DNA of 64,000 nt from Streptomyces sp. ML-6 (GTDB lineage: Bacteria > Actinomycetota > Actinomycetes > Streptomycetales > Streptomycetaceae). Of this stretch, positions 18,034-27,157 are shown in pieces. The notes beneath the pieces were generated by a model. That model did no database searches, had not been told where the DNA came from, and worked only from the letters and a program-made list of their open reading frames with translations. The translations under genes were made by a program, and so were the position numbers. Location: contig NZ_JAOTIK010000001.1 in the NCBI RefSeq assembly GCF_030116705.1, forward strand, positions 2,561,001 to 2,625,000, in the 5' to 3' direction. Within the stretch, counting starts at the first letter, position 1. Each line of letters begins with the position of its first letter.

Positions 18034-18107
18034 GGTGGGTATAGCTCAGATGGTAGAGCACCTGGTTGTGGTCCAGGATGTCGCGGGTTCGAGTCCCGTT
18101 ACTCACC
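18034..18107 (+). tRNA. tRNA-His (anticodon GTG)
   Basis: A full cloverleaf can be drawn. The acceptor stem GTGGGTA pairs with TACTCAC, with the extra G(-1) at 18034 opposite C at 18107, as expected for tRNA-His. The anticodon stem CCTGG/CCAGG holds the loop TTGTGGT, giving GTG. The T arm is CGGGTTCGAGTCCCG. CCA is not encoded. A TACACT hexamer at 17996-18001 may be the -10. Confidence 0.95.
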
Positions 18108-18112
18108 CTGAT

Positions 18113-18147
18113 GGGAAGGGCCCCGGTCGATGACCGGGGCCCTTCCC
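18113..18147 (+). terminator. Terminator after tRNA-His
   Basis: A 16-bp perfect stem (18113-18128 with 18132-18147) has a 3-nt GAT loop. It lies between tRNA-His and the convergent FadR-type gene, so it may serve both. Confidence 0.8.
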
Positions 18148-18182
18148 GTGTTCGGGTCGCCCGTTTCCGGGCCACCCGCGGC

Positions 18183-18875
18183 TCACGCCTCCCGGAGCCG
18201 GGCCAGGGTGGATTCGAGTTCGGACTGCGCGGCCCGGCCCGCCGATTCCGCGTCCCCCGCCACCACCGCCCGCACCAGTTCGGCATGGGCGGCGTCGCCG
18301 TGGCACGGGTCCTCGCGGCGCAGGCCGAGCAGTTCCACCAGGCTGACGAGGCCCTCCCGCAGCACGGGGACGAACTCGCCGAAGAGATCGGTGAGTACGG
18401 GGTTGTGGGCCGCGACCACCACGGCGCGGTGCAGGGCGATGTCCGCGTCGACGAACTCCGCGTCCGTCCCGGTCCCGGCCGCGCGCCGGGCGGCGAGCGC
18501 CGCGCCGAGGGCGATCAGGTCCTCGTCCGTGCGGCGGCGGGCGGCGAGCCGGGCGGCCTGCACCTCCATCAGCGTGCGCACCTCGTAGACGTCGGTGACC
18601 GCGGCGCGGCGCAGCCGGGCCGGCCAGTCCTCCGCGACCCGGTCGGCGATGACGTAGACACCCGAGCCCTGCCGGGACCGGAGCAGCCCGAGCGCGGCCA
18701 GGGTGCGCACCGCCTCGCGGACCGTGGAGCGGCCCACGCCCAGCGTCCCGGCCAGGGTGGTCTCGCCGGGGATCTTCGTGCCGACCGGCCAGTGCCCCTC
18801 GGTGATCTTCCGGCGCAGATGGTTCGCGGCCTGTTCGACCAGAGGGCTGGGGCGGAGCGGACCGAGCGAGGACAC
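18183..18875 (-). CDS. FadR-type GntR regulator with FCD domain
   Basis: This 230-aa regulator has an N-terminal winged helix (LRRKITEGHWPVGTKIPGET, then GVGRSTVREAVRTLAALGLL). It ends in an all-helical FCD ligand domain with the metal/ligand pattern EVRTLMEVQAARLAA, FVDADIALHRAVVVAAHNPV and CHGDAAHAELVRAV. The GTG at 18875 has AGGTGA 6 bp upstream. It is divergent from leuA, and a direct repeat of GTTGTCTG lies between them. The effector of FCD proteins is usually a small carboxylic acid. Control of leuA is an inference from position only. Confidence 0.85.
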   Translation of the reverse strand: MSSLGPLRPSPLVEQAANHLRRKITEGHWPVGTKIPGETTLAGTLGVGRSTVREAVRTLAALGLLRSRQGSGVYVIADRVAEDWPARLRRAAVTDVYEVRTLMEVQAARLAARRRTDEDLIALGAALAARRAAGTGTDAEFVDADIALHRAVVVAAHNPVLTDLFGEFVPVLREGLVSLVELLGLRREDPCHGDAAHAELVRAVVAGDAESAGRAAQSELESTLARLREA

Positions 18876-18890
18876 GAGTTCACCTATCAG

Positions 18891-18913
18891 GTTGTCTGAG
18901 GACTTGTTGTCTG
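18891..18913. promoter_or_regulatory. Direct repeat GTTGTCTG, candidate FadR-type operator
   Basis: GTTGTCTG occurs at 18891-18898 and 18906-18913, 15 bp apart, between the regulator start and the leuA leader peptide. FCD regulators often bind TTGTCTGAC-like sites. The first copy lies within TCAGGTTGTCTGA (18887-18899), which has inverted ends. Confidence 0.45.
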
Positions 18914-18928
18914 GCTACTCTACCGGCC

Positions 18929-18976
18929 ATGACGCTCGACGGTCTCCTTCTTCTCGACTGCCGCGGCGGGGCCTGA
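18929..18976 (+). CDS. leuL: leuA leader peptide
   Basis: The 15-residue peptide is [15 protein letters not shown] with stop TGA. Five of fifteen residues are leucine, four of them in a row, and two of those four use the rare codon CTT. The peptide precedes a terminator hairpin and leuA, the layout of a ribosome-mediated attenuator responding to charged tRNA-Leu. No clear ribosome site is visible; it may be leaderless. Confidence 0.75.
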   Translation: MTLDGLLLLDCRGGA

Positions 18977-19005
18977 AGCGACCGGCACCCCGCCGCGGGG
19001 TGCCG
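18961..19005 (+). promoter_or_regulatory. leuA attenuator (mutually exclusive hairpins)
   Basis: CGGCACCCCG (18983-18992) pairs with CGGGGTGCCG (18996-19005) as a terminator-like hairpin. CCGCGGCGGGG (18961-18971), at the end of the leader peptide, pairs perfectly with CCCCGCCGCGG (18988-18998). Forming that antiterminator destroys the first hairpin. Confidence 0.7.
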
Positions 19006-19049
19006 TGCCGTGCCGGTCGCGTCCGGCGATGCGAGAAGAGACCGTCCTC

Positions 19050-20837
19050 ATGTCCGACCGTCAGTCACCGATGCACGCGTTCCCCACGATCCGCACCCCG
19101 CGCGGCCCTGTGCCCGCCGACGCGCCCCGCTGGAACCCGCAGCGCTCCGGCTCCATGCCCTCCCACCGCTACCGCCCGGCCTTCGACCGCGTCGAGGTGC
19201 CGCTGACCGGCCGCACCTGGCCGCAGGCCCGTATCGAGAGGGCCCCGCTCTGGGTGCCCGTGGACCTGCGCGACGGCAACCAGGCGCTGGCCGAGCCCAT
19301 GGACACGCCGCGCAAGCGCCGGATGTTCGACCTGCTCGTGGCGATGGGCTTCAAGGAGATCGAGGTCGGCTATCCGTCCGCGAGCCGCACGGACTTCGAC
19401 TTCGTCCGGCACCTGGCCGGCACCGACGCGGTGCCGGACGACGTCACCGCGGTCGTCTTCACCGCGGCCAGGCAGGACCTGATCGAGCGGACCTTCGAGT
19501 CCATCGACGGGATGGAACGCGTGGTCGTCCATCTGTACATCCCGACCGCCCCCGTCTGGCGCGACCTGGTGCTCGGCCGCGACCGGGCCGAGGTGCGCGG
19601 CACGGTGCTGGAGGCCGCGCGGCTGATGGACCGGCTGGCGCGGGAGCGGCCCGGGACCGACATCCGTTTCGAGTTCTCCCCCGAGGTGTTCGTCCTCACC
19701 GAACCGGACTTCGTCCTGGAGCTCTGCAACGGCCTCACCGAGCTGTGGGACGCGTCCCCGGACCGGCCGGTCATCCACAACCTGCCCGCCACGGTGGAGA
19801 TCGCGACGCCGAACGTGTACGCGGACCAGATCGAGTACATGCACCGCCATCTGGCCCGCCGGGACTCGGTGATCCTCTCCGTCCACCCGCACAACGACCG
19901 CGGCACCGGCACCGCGTGCGCCGAACTCGCCCTGCTGGCGGGCGCGCAGCGGGTGGAGGGCTGCCTGTTCGGCAACGGGGAGCGCACCGGCAACGTGGAC
20001 CTGGTCAATCTGGCCCTCAACCTGCACGCCCAGGGCGTGGACCCGATGATCGACTTCTCCGACATCGACGAGATCCGCCGCACGGTCGAGCACTGCAACC
20101 GGCTGCCGGTGCCGCCCCGTCATCCGTACGGCGGCGACCTCGTGTTCACGGCGTTCTCCGGTACGCACCAGGACGCGATCAGCAAGGGCCTCGCCCATCA
20201 CGAACGCACCGGTTCCGAGCTGTGGGCGGTGCCCTACCTGCCGATCGACCCGGCGGACGTGGGGCGCACGTACGAGGCGGTCATCCGGGTCAACAGCCAG
20301 TCGGGGAAGGGCGGCATCGCCCATCTGCTGCGGGCCCACCACGGGGTGGACCTGCCGGTCCCGCTGCGGGCGGACTTCTCCCGTACGGTGCAGGCCGTGA
20401 CCGACGACAGCGGTCTGGAGGCCACGCCGAAGGAGCTGTGGGAGCTGTTCGACGCGACGTACCTGCTTCCCGGGCGGGACGGTTCCGTGGCCCTGACGTC
20501 CTGGTCCACGGACCGGAACCCGGCCGGTGAGCACCGTTTCGTCTGCACGCTGCGGGTGAACGAACGCGAGGGCGACTACGAGGGCACGGGCAACGGACCG
20601 GTGACGGCGTTCATCCACGCACTGGCCGCCGCGGGCATCGAGGTGGACGTCCTCGACTTCACCGAGCACGCGACGGACCCGGGGCCGGGCAGTCCGGCGA
20701 TGGCGTACGCGCGGTGCCGGGTCGACGGGGTGGAGTGCTGGGGGGCCGGGCGGGAGACGTCCGCCCTCACGGCGTCGGTCCTGGCGGTGCTGTCGGCGGT
20801 GAACCGGGCGGGAGAGGCTCGCAGCCGTACCGCTTAG
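19050..20837 (+). CDS. leuA: 2-isopropylmalate synthase
   Basis: This 595-aa enzyme condenses acetyl-CoA with 2-oxoisovalerate, the first committed step of leucine synthesis. The catalytic barrel shows [16 protein letters not shown], the metal ligands in [29 protein letters not shown] and the [20 protein letters not shown] segment. The C-terminal LeuA dimer domain for leucine feedback is present from about residue 465. The start at 19050 is not certain; in-frame ATGs at 19005 and 19029 overlap or follow the attenuator hairpin. It is controlled by the leader peptide and attenuator upstream. From memory, S. coelicolor leuA sits elsewhere (SCO2528), so this may be a second copy or a moved gene. 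Confidence 0.9.
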   Translation: MSDRQSPMHAFPTIRTPRGPVPADAPRWNPQRSGSMPSHRYRPAFDRVEVPLTGRTWPQARIERAPLWVPVDLRDGNQALAEPMDTPRKRRMFDLLVAMGFKEIEVGYPSASRTDFDFVRHLAGTDAVPDDVTAVVFTAARQDLIERTFESIDGMERVVVHLYIPTAPVWRDLVLGRDRAEVRGTVLEAARLMDRLARERPGTDIRFEFSPEVFVLTEPDFVLELCNGLTELWDASPDRPVIHNLPATVEIATPNVYADQIEYMHRHLARRDSVILSVHPHNDRGTGTACAELALLAGAQRVEGCLFGNGERTGNVDLVNLALNLHAQGVDPMIDFSDIDEIRRTVEHCNRLPVPPRHPYGGDLVFTAFSGTHQDAISKGLAHHERTGSELWAVPYLPIDPADVGRTYEAVIRVNSQSGKGGIAHLLRAHHGVDLPVPLRADFSRTVQAVTDDSGLEATPKELWELFDATYLLPGRDGSVALTSWSTDRNPAGEHRFVCTLRVNEREGDYEGTGNGPVTAFIHALAAAGIEVDVLDFTEHATDPGPGSPAMAYARCRVDGVECWGAGRETSALTASVLAVLSAVNRAGEARSRTA

Positions 20838-20859
20838 CCGGGCGGGGCGACCGGGCTGC

Positions 20860-21894
20860 TCAGCCGTGCGGGGTTCTCCGCCCCGGCCGGGGCGGAGGAC
20901 CCGGTTGTCCCCGGCCCGGTCGCCCCCGTCCCGGTGTTCCGCCGTCCTGCCGGAAGGCCGACGGCGGCGGGGCCGGGGACGGGGTCGCAGTCGCGTCGTG
21001 CACCTCTGCCGCGCCGCCGGTGAAGTCGGCGAGCGCCCGCCCGTGCTCGACGCGGCCCGGGTGCGGGTCGGTCGCGACCCGGCGGGTCAGTTCGGCGACC
21101 TTCGGCGGCAGGTCCGAGGCGAGCAGCACCGCGTTGCCGAAGCGCCGGCCGCGCCACACGGTCGGGTCGGCGGCGAGCGCCAGCTCGGGGAAGACCGCGG
21201 CCGCGGTGGCGATCTGGCCGCGCAGATGGGCCAGCGGCGGCCCGTCCGCCAGATTGGCCACGTAGCTCCCGCCGGGCTTCAGCACCCGCCGGACCTCGGT
21301 GAGGAACTCGATGCTGGTGAGGTGGGCGGGGGTGCGGGCGCCGCTGAAGACGTCGGCGATGACGAGGTCCGCCCAGTCGTCCTGGACCTTCCCGAGCCCG
21401 GCGCGGGCGTCGGTGGCCCGGACCCTGATCCTGGCCTGCGGGTCCAGCGGCAGTTCCCGGCGGACGAAGCCGACGAGCGCGGCGTCCACCTCGACGATCT
21501 GCTGGGTGGAGCGGGGCCGGGTCGCGGCGATGTAGCGGGCCAGGGTGAAGGCGCCGCCGCCCAGGTGCACCACGTGCAGCGGCTGCCCGGCGGGGGCGAC
21601 GAGGTCGGCGATGTGCCCGATGCGGCGCTGGTACTCGAAGGACAGGAAGGTGGGGTCGTCGAGGTCCACGTGGGACTGCGGAGCACCGTCCAGCGTCAGC
21701 GTCCAGGCGCGCGGGCGCTCCCGGTCGGGCACCAGCTCGGCGAGGCCGCCGTCCACCGGTTCGGCGAGGGGCTCCGCCCGGCGCCCGGCGCGTCCCGCAC
21801 CGCGTTCGGCCCTGCCGTCGGCCCTGCCGTCGGCCCTGCGGTCCGGGCGCCCGCGACCGCCCGCACCCCCGCTCGACGCTCCTCGACGTGCCAC
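20860..21894 (-). CDS. Spermidine-synthase-like methyltransferase-fold protein
   Basis: This 344-aa protein carries a Rossmann SAM/decarboxy-SAM fold: PLHVVHLGGGAFTLARYIA is the glycine-rich motif I, QQIVEVDAALVGFVRR the acidic loop, and ADLVIADVFSGARTP resembles the polyamine synthase active-site strand. Both ends are low complexity: an N-terminal Arg/Gly region with repeated ADGR and a Pro/Gly C-terminal tail. The start is a GTG at 21894 with a weak ribosome site, so the true N-terminus may be shorter. It is convergent with leuA. Such proteins are usually annotated as spermidine synthase-like, without proven polyamine activity. Confidence 0.75.
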   Translation of the reverse strand: MARRGASSGGAGGRGRPDRRADGRADGRAERGAGRAGRRAEPLAEPVDGGLAELVPDRERPRAWTLTLDGAPQSHVDLDDPTFLSFEYQRRIGHIADLVAPAGQPLHVVHLGGGAFTLARYIAATRPRSTQQIVEVDAALVGFVRRELPLDPQARIRVRATDARAGLGKVQDDWADLVIADVFSGARTPAHLTSIEFLTEVRRVLKPGGSYVANLADGPPLAHLRGQIATAAAVFPELALAADPTVWRGRRFGNAVLLASDLPPKVAELTRRVATDPHPGRVEHGRALADFTGGAAEVHDATATPSPAPPPSAFRQDGGTPGRGRPGRGQPGPPPRPGRRTPHG

Positions 21895-22114
21895 TGCTGC
21901 TCGCGCCCGCTCACTGCTCTTCGCTCCGGACCGGTACGCGACCGGCCAGGCCGGGGAAACCCGCCCACCCGGCCATTATGGGCGCGGACCGGGCCGGAGC
22001 TGGTCCGGCGGTGTACGCCCCGGCCCCGGTGCGGCGAGGGGCGGACCACCCGGGATCGGGTCCGGCGGGGGACGCCCCGGCCCGCGGCGCGGACCCGGGA
22101 GGACCCTCGGGCGG

Positions 22115-22558
22115 TCAGCAGCAGTTGTCGGCGGCCTCGATGAGCCGGGCGGCCTGGTCGAGGGCGGCCCGCAGCACGGCGGGATCGGTGACCGGGGCGT
22201 CGTCCTCCGGCGGCAGCAGCCAGCCGCTCCCGGTGACCGGCGGCTCGGCGGGGATGCGCAGCCCGCGGCCGGCGGTCCGGGTACAGGCGCTGCCGGGTAC
22301 GTCCCACGCCTCGGCGGTGCCCGGTGGCACGAGGAAGCCGAGGGTGTCGCAGGCGCCGTCGTGCAGGACCGGGCCGATGTCCTGCTCGGTGTCCCGGCGC
22401 AGGATGTCCACGGCCTCCAGTCCCTGGCGGGCCGGGACGGTCACCAGGTCGCAGGGGGCGGCCCCGTGGTCCTCCGTGGACGCGGGTGCCGGGGCACCCG
22501 TCGCGGCCGGGGTCGTCGCATTCGTCCGTGCGTCGGTCTCCGTGCCGAGATGCAACAA
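22115..22558 (-). CDS. Small conserved protein resembling bifunctional primase/polymerase-like family
   Basis: This 147-aa protein is started by TTG at 22558, with AGGAGAGG 5 bp upstream. The sequence contains a VPARQGLEAVDILRR strand-helix, GFLVPPGTAEAW, then GSGWLLPPEDDAPVTDPAVL. This pattern occurs in a small actinobacterial family often annotated as DNA primase/polymerase N-terminal-like, though no catalytic residues can be assigned here. The N-terminal 30 residues are Thr/Ala/Pro-rich. It ends in NCC. It is divergent from a regulator with TPR repeats. The function is unknown. Confidence 0.6.
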   Translation of the reverse strand: MLHLGTETDARTNATTPAATGAPAPASTEDHGAAPCDLVTVPARQGLEAVDILRRDTEQDIGPVLHDGACDTLGFLVPPGTAEAWDVPGSACTRTAGRGLRIPAEPPVTGSGWLLPPEDDAPVTDPAVLRAALDQAARLIEAADNCC

Positions 22559-22812
22559 GGGACCTCTCCTCTCATCGCCGGGCGGAGCCGGGTTCCGTCT
22601 CCGCAGGGACCAACGCGCCGACTGCGTCAAGGGCTACGGTGCCACGCCGCCGCAAAGGGTGGCAGTTCATGGCAAATCACGGGCGAGATGCCCGGTTTGA
22701 AGGCAAACGCTCCATGTGGGCCTTGTCACAGCGGGTACGTTCTTGCTCCGCCGGGACATCCGCCGGGACACCGGAAGCGGGAACCCCGGGTGCAGAAGAG
22801 AGGTTCCGGTCC

Positions 22813-24177
22813 ATGGTGTCGACAGGGGCAGTTCCCAACCTCGCCTTCCGACGGCTGCGCGGACAGCGCTCCGCCGGGGAGTTCGCCGCCGCGGTACGCA
22901 GGGCCGCCCGTGAGATCGGCGAACAGGTGGCGTGCGACGCCCGGTACATCGGACGCGTGGAGTCCGGGGAGATCCGCTGCCCCAACTACGCGTACGAGCG
23001 GGTCTTCCTGCACATGTTCCCCGGCACGACCCTGGCGGACCTGGGCTTCTCGTCGCGTGAGACCGTACGCGGCAGGGGGGCGCGGGCCACCGTCGACACC
23101 CCACCGCCCACCGCGCCCCACCGCGACACCGACGAGGAGAGCGACGTGCTGCGTCGCGTGTTCATGACGAGCGGCACCGCCACGATGGCGACCGCGACCC
23201 TCGGCATCGGCGGCACTTCCGCCGCCGCCGCTGCCGCCCGCCCCGCCCCGCGCCGGGTGGGTGAGGCCGAGGTGAGCGCCGTCGAGAAGGCGGTACGGCA
23301 GATCCGGCTGCTCGACGACCGGCACGGCGCCGACGGCCTGTACCGCAAGGCCTCGCACCCGCTGCGGATCGCGTACGCGCTGCTCGACTCCGGCGTCGCC
23401 GCCAAGCGCTCCACGGCCGGCCGGCTGCACGCCGGGGCGGGCGAACTGGCCATCTCGGTGGGCTGGCTGGCCCATGACTCGGGCCGCTTCGAGGACGCCC
23501 GCTCGCACTACGCGGAGGCGCTGGCCACGGCCCGGGTCGCGGGCGACGCGGCGCTGGAGGCGCACGCGTTCTGCAACGCCTCGTTCCTGGCCCGGGACAC
23601 CGGACGCCCCCGGGAGTCGGTCGGCGCGGCGGAGGCCGGGCAGCGGGCGGCGCGGCCCCTGGGTTCGCCCCGGCTGCTGGCGCTGCTCGCGCTGCGGGAG
23701 GCCGGGGGCCGGGCGGGGCTCGGGGACCGCACCGGCTGCGAGCGGGCGATCGGCCGGGCGCACACCGCGTTCGGGCGCGGCCGGTCCGACGCCGACCCGG
23801 AGTGGATGAGCTTCTTCCGGGAGGCGGAGCTGGAGTTCCTGGAGGCGCAGTGCTGGTCGGTGCTGGGCGAGTGGTCGCGGGCCGCCCACCACGCGCGGCG
23901 TGCGGTGCGGCTCCAGGACCCGCACTTCACCCGGAACCTGGCGCTGTACCGGGCCGAGCTGACCTGGGACCTGGGCCGCGCGGGCCGGGCCGCGGAGGCG
24001 GCGGCGGAGGGACACCGGGTGCTCGACCTGCTGGACCGCGTCCGGTCGACCCGCATCCGGGCGATGCTGGCCGGGTCGGTGACGGCGCTGAGGCCGCAGC
24101 GGGGCACCCCGGAGGTACGGGAGTTCCTGGAGCGGTACGCCGAAGTGAGCGACACGCCGAGCGGTACGCCGAAGTGA
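22813..24177 (+). CDS. XRE-like regulator with helical-repeat (TPR) C-terminus
   Basis: This 454-aa protein starts with a helix-turn-helix-like region (residues 10-80: FRRLRGQRSAGEFAAAVRRA and CDARYIGRVESGEIRCPNYA) that resembles XRE DNA-binding domains. An Ala-rich stretch TMATATLGIGG that looks like a non-cleaved hydrophobic segment follows, then about 300 residues of TPR-like helix pairs, including LAISVGWLAHDSGRFEDARS, HYAEALATARVAGDAALEAH and WSRAAHHARRAVRLQD. This architecture is common among streptomycete regulators that act with small partner proteins. The ATG at 22813 has GAGAGG upstream. Codon use is typical. Confidence 0.75.
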   Translation: MVSTGAVPNLAFRRLRGQRSAGEFAAAVRRAAREIGEQVACDARYIGRVESGEIRCPNYAYERVFLHMFPGTTLADLGFSSRETVRGRGARATVDTPPPTAPHRDTDEESDVLRRVFMTSGTATMATATLGIGGTSAAAAAARPAPRRVGEAEVSAVEKAVRQIRLLDDRHGADGLYRKASHPLRIAYALLDSGVAAKRSTAGRLHAGAGELAISVGWLAHDSGRFEDARSHYAEALATARVAGDAALEAHAFCNASFLARDTGRPRESVGAAEAGQRAARPLGSPRLLALLALREAGGRAGLGDRTGCERAIGRAHTAFGRGRSDADPEWMSFFREAELEFLEAQCWSVLGEWSRAAHHARRAVRLQDPHFTRNLALYRAELTWDLGRAGRAAEAAAEGHRVLDLLDRVRSTRIRAMLAGSVTALRPQRGTPEVREFLERYAEVSDTPSGTPK

Positions 24178-24253
24178 GCGGCACGTCAAAGTGAGCGGCG
24201 CACCACGGTGATGACGCCTACGCCCACGCCCCGGGTCCGGCGGCCCGGGTGGG

Positions 24254-24850
24254 TCACCGCTCCAGGTGGCCCGTGTCGTTCCAGCGTTCCATCGCGGGGG
24301 CCCCGTACGCCCATCCCAGTACCGACAGGGACGTCGGGTCGAGTCTGATGCGGGCCGCGAACGACACGTCCTCGCCGAGCCACCGGGCGCCCAGTGCCCG
24401 CAGGATGTGCCCGTGCGCGAAGACCAGCACGTCGCGGTCGGCGGACCGGGCCCACTCGACGATCTCGTCGGCGCGGGCGGACAGCTCGGCCAGGGTCTCG
24501 CCCTGCGGGACGCCGTCGCGCCAGATGAACCAGTCGGGCCGGATCGCCTTGATCTCGGCCGGGGTCATCCCCTCGTACGCCCCGTAGTCCCACTCCAGCA
24601 GCGCGTCCCACGGCTCGGCCCGGTCCCCGAACCCGGCGAGGGCACAGGTCTCGCCGGCCCGCAGCAGCGGGCTGGTGCGGACCTCCAGGTCCGGGATCTC
24701 CGCCCATGGGCGGCGATGCAGCCGCTCGCCGAGGAGCTTGGCGCCGGCCCGCCCGGTGTCGAGGAGCGGGATGTCCGTCCTGCCGGTGTGGTTGCCCCGG
24801 ACGGACCACTCCGTCTGGCCGTGCCGGGCGAGCAGGATACGCGGTGCCAT
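24254..24850 (-). CDS. Histidine phosphatase family protein
   Basis: This 198-aa phosphoglycerate-mutase-like phosphatase shows the phosphohistidine motif ARHGQTEW near the N-terminus, [12 protein letters not shown], the acid residue in [14 protein letters not shown], and the second catalytic histidine in [17 protein letters not shown]. The length is typical of the small bacterial branch. The ATG at 24850 has GGGAGAG upstream; in-frame codons farther upstream have no ribosome site. It is divergent from the PAP2 gene. The natural substrate cannot be read from the sequence. Confidence 0.88.
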   Translation of the reverse strand: MAPRILLARHGQTEWSVRGNHTGRTDIPLLDTGRAGAKLLGERLHRRPWAEIPDLEVRTSPLLRAGETCALAGFGDRAEPWDALLEWDYGAYEGMTPAEIKAIRPDWFIWRDGVPQGETLAELSARADEIVEWARSADRDVLVFAHGHILRALGARWLGEDVSFAARIRLDPTSLSVLGWAYGAPAMERWNDTGHLER

Positions 24851-25092
24851 GACGGCTCTCCCTGAAACCGAGATCTTGGGCCGGGGATCACGACAGAATG
24901 ATCGTCCGGTTCTCCCATCATCGCTCACGTGATCGTGAGGCAACCTCCGGGGCCGAACCGGCGTCCCACGGGACGCGGAGAAATCCGTGCGCACGAGACC
25001 CCGCCGGGACCCCGGAGGAGTCGCGACCGACTCGCACCGTACGGTTGAACGCCCGCCGTCGGTCGCATGAACACATGATGGAGAGCTTCCGG

Positions 25093-26085
25093 ATGCAGCA
25101 TGCCAGCACCGCGCCCGAGGCGCGCCCGCGGCCCCGATGGTGGACCGAGCTGTCGCTGCTGGTCCTGGTGTACGCGGCCTATTCGGGGGGTCGGCTGGTG
25201 GCCCGCGGCGACGTGTCCACGGCCATCGACAACGGCCTGGCCATCCTGCGCCTGGAGAAGGCCTTCCACCTCAACGCCGAGCACCCGCTCAACCGGCTGC
25301 TCACCGCCCACCCCTCCATAGGCATACCCTCCGACTTCGCGTACGCGTCCCTGCACTACCTGGTCACCCCGATCGTCCTGGTCTGGCTGTTCCGCCGCCG
25401 GCAGGAGGTGTACCGCAGGGCCCGCACCTGGCTGATGACCTCCACGATGCTCGGCCTGATCGGCTTCACGCTGATGCCGACCTGCCCGCCCCGGCTGCTG
25501 GAGGCGAAGCACGGCTTCGTCGACACCATGGCGCAGTACAGCTCGTACGGCTGGTGGGGCACCGAGGCGAGCGCCCCGCGCGGCATGGGCGGGATGACCA
25601 ACCAGTACGCGGCGATGCCGAGCCTGCACGTCGGCTGGTCGCTCTGGTGCGGGATCCTGATGTGGCGCCACTGCCGGAACCCGTACCTGCGGGCCCTGGG
25701 CATCGCCTACCCCCTGATCACCACGTTCGTGGTGATGGGCACGGCCAACCACTACCTGCTCGACGCGGTCGCGGGCGCCGCCGTGATGGGCGTCGGGGCC
25801 CTGCTCGCCCGGCCCGTGATGCGGCTCGCGGACCGGGTCAAGGACCGGGTCGGAACCCGGTTCCCGCAGATCGCCCCGCCGGCCAAGTCCCCGATTGTCA
25901 GTGTCGGATGCAACACTTCGGCGGGTGAGCGAATCCCCGGCCAGCGGACCTCCTCCGCAGACTCCACCGACGCCGCGTCACCGGCCGACGCAGACCCCCC
26001 GGCCGCTCGTGCGTCCCGGGCCGCCTCCGCCGCCCCCGCCGGAGCGGGAGCGGGGGGCGGTGACGCTCCGGCGGCGGCTCGCTGA
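25093..26085 (+). CDS. PAP2-family membrane phosphatase (inositolphosphotransferase-like)
   Basis: This 330-aa membrane protein has five to six hydrophobic segments and PAP2 motifs: [13 protein letters not shown] (the PSxH motif) and [14 protein letters not shown] (H-x3-D). The PAP2_3 branch includes AUR1-type inositol phosphorylceramide synthases and related bacterial lipid phosphatases. The ATG at 25093 has GGAGAG 7 bp upstream and is preferred over ATGs at 25075 and 25078. The last 55 residues are Ala/Ser/Pro-rich and overlap the next gene by up to 161 bp, so either this tail or the N-terminus of that gene is not conserved coding sequence. Confidence 0.83.
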   Translation: MQHASTAPEARPRPRWWTELSLLVLVYAAYSGGRLVARGDVSTAIDNGLAILRLEKAFHLNAEHPLNRLLTAHPSIGIPSDFAYASLHYLVTPIVLVWLFRRRQEVYRRARTWLMTSTMLGLIGFTLMPTCPPRLLEAKHGFVDTMAQYSSYGWWGTEASAPRGMGGMTNQYAAMPSLHVGWSLWCGILMWRHCRNPYLRALGIAYPLITTFVVMGTANHYLLDAVAGAAVMGVGALLARPVMRLADRVKDRVGTRFPQIAPPAKSPIVSVGCNTSAGERIPGQRTSSADSTDAASPADADPPAARASRAASAAPAGAGAGGGDAPAAAR

Positions 26086-27157
26086 GCTGCGGGGCCCCGA
26101 TGTGGCCCCGCGCCCGCTGGACGCCCGCGCGCTGGCCGCCCTCGCCGCCAATCCCGGGTGCCGGCGCCGCGCCCTGCTGGACGGTGCCGGGGTGGACAAG
26201 GGCGCGCTGGCCGAGGCGCTCGGCTCACCGGCGCCCTTCGGCCAGTCGCAGTTCGCCCTCGTCCGGGGCAACGCCTTCGAGGCCAAGGTCAAGGGCGACG
26301 GCGGCGCGGAGCTGATGCGACTGCTGTACGAACGGCTGGGCGGCGGCGCCGGGGAGCCGCGCGAGGTCCTGGTGCCCGATCTGACGGCGGCCGGTCCCGA
26401 GGGCCGCGCCGCGCGTACCGCCCTGGCCCTGCGCGAGGCGACCGGGGCGGGCGGCTGGGCGCTGCTGGACCACCCGATGCTGGCCCTGGACGTGGCGGGT
26501 TCCCCCGCCTATCTGGAGCCGGACGCGGTGGCGGTGCATCCGGACGGCACCTGGACGGTCATCGAGATCAAGTCCTTCCCCATGCTCGACGGTTCCGCCG
26601 ACGCGGCCAAGGTCGGCGCCGCGGCCCGGCAGTCCGCCGTCTACGTCCTGGCGCTGGAGCGGATCGCGGAGCTGACCGAGGGAGCCCGGGTCGGTCACCG
26701 GGTGCTGCTGGTCTGCCCGAAGGACTTCTCCAACCTGCCCACCGCCTCGGTCGTCGACGTGCGCAAGCAGCGTGCGGTCACCCGGCGTCAGCTGACCCGG
26801 CTGACCCGGCTGGAGGACATCGCGGCGGCCCTGCCCGAGGGCACCACCTTCGATCCGGGGTGCCCCCGACAGCAGTTGGACGCCGCGGTCGCATCGGTCG
26901 ACGCGGCGTACGCCCCGGAGTGCCTGGCCGCCTGCGAGCTGGCCTTCCACTGCCGGGAGCGGGCCAAGGAGGCCGGTGCGGTGGAGGCGTTGGGGCGGAG
27001 CGTGCGCGGCGAGCTGGGCGGGCTGACCACGGTGGGCGAGGTGCTGGCCGCCGCCGCGGGCAAGGAGGGCGATCCGGCGGACCCGACGGTCGCGGCCCTG
27101 CGACGGGCGGCGGCGTTGCGCGCCGAGGCGCTGGAGGGCGGTGCGGCATGTCGCTGA
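25925..27157 (+). CDS. Cas4/RecB-like PD-(D/E)XK nuclease with four-cysteine cluster
   Basis: The 410-aa product has a nuclease core of D200 (LEPDAV), E214-x-K216 (VIEIKSF) and RQSAVY, the PD-(D/E)XK plus QxxxY pattern of RecB-family nucleases. At the C-terminus, C313, C333, C337 and C343 are spaced C-x19-C-x3-C-x5-C, close to the Fe-S cluster of Cas4 and AddB. The N-terminal 50 residues are Pro-rich and overlap the upstream gene. A GTG at 26060 is an alternative start that would skip them. The stop overlaps the next gene by 10 bp. With the helicase two genes downstream it suggests a DNA-end processing complex. Confidence 0.75.
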   Translation: MSESPASGPPPQTPPTPRHRPTQTPRPLVRPGPPPPPPPERERGAVTLRRRLAELRGPDVAPRPLDARALAALAANPGCRRRALLDGAGVDKGALAEALGSPAPFGQSQFALVRGNAFEAKVKGDGGAELMRLLYERLGGGAGEPREVLVPDLTAAGPEGRAARTALALREATGAGGWALLDHPMLALDVAGSPAYLEPDAVAVHPDGTWTVIEIKSFPMLDGSADAAKVGAAARQSAVYVLALERIAELTEGARVGHRVLLVCPKDFSNLPTASVVDVRKQRAVTRRQLTRLTRLEDIAAALPEGTTFDPGCPRQQLDAAVASVDAAYAPECLAACELAFHCRERAKEAGAVEALGRSVRGELGGLTTVGEVLAAAAGKEGDPADPTVAALRRAAALRAEALEGGAACR

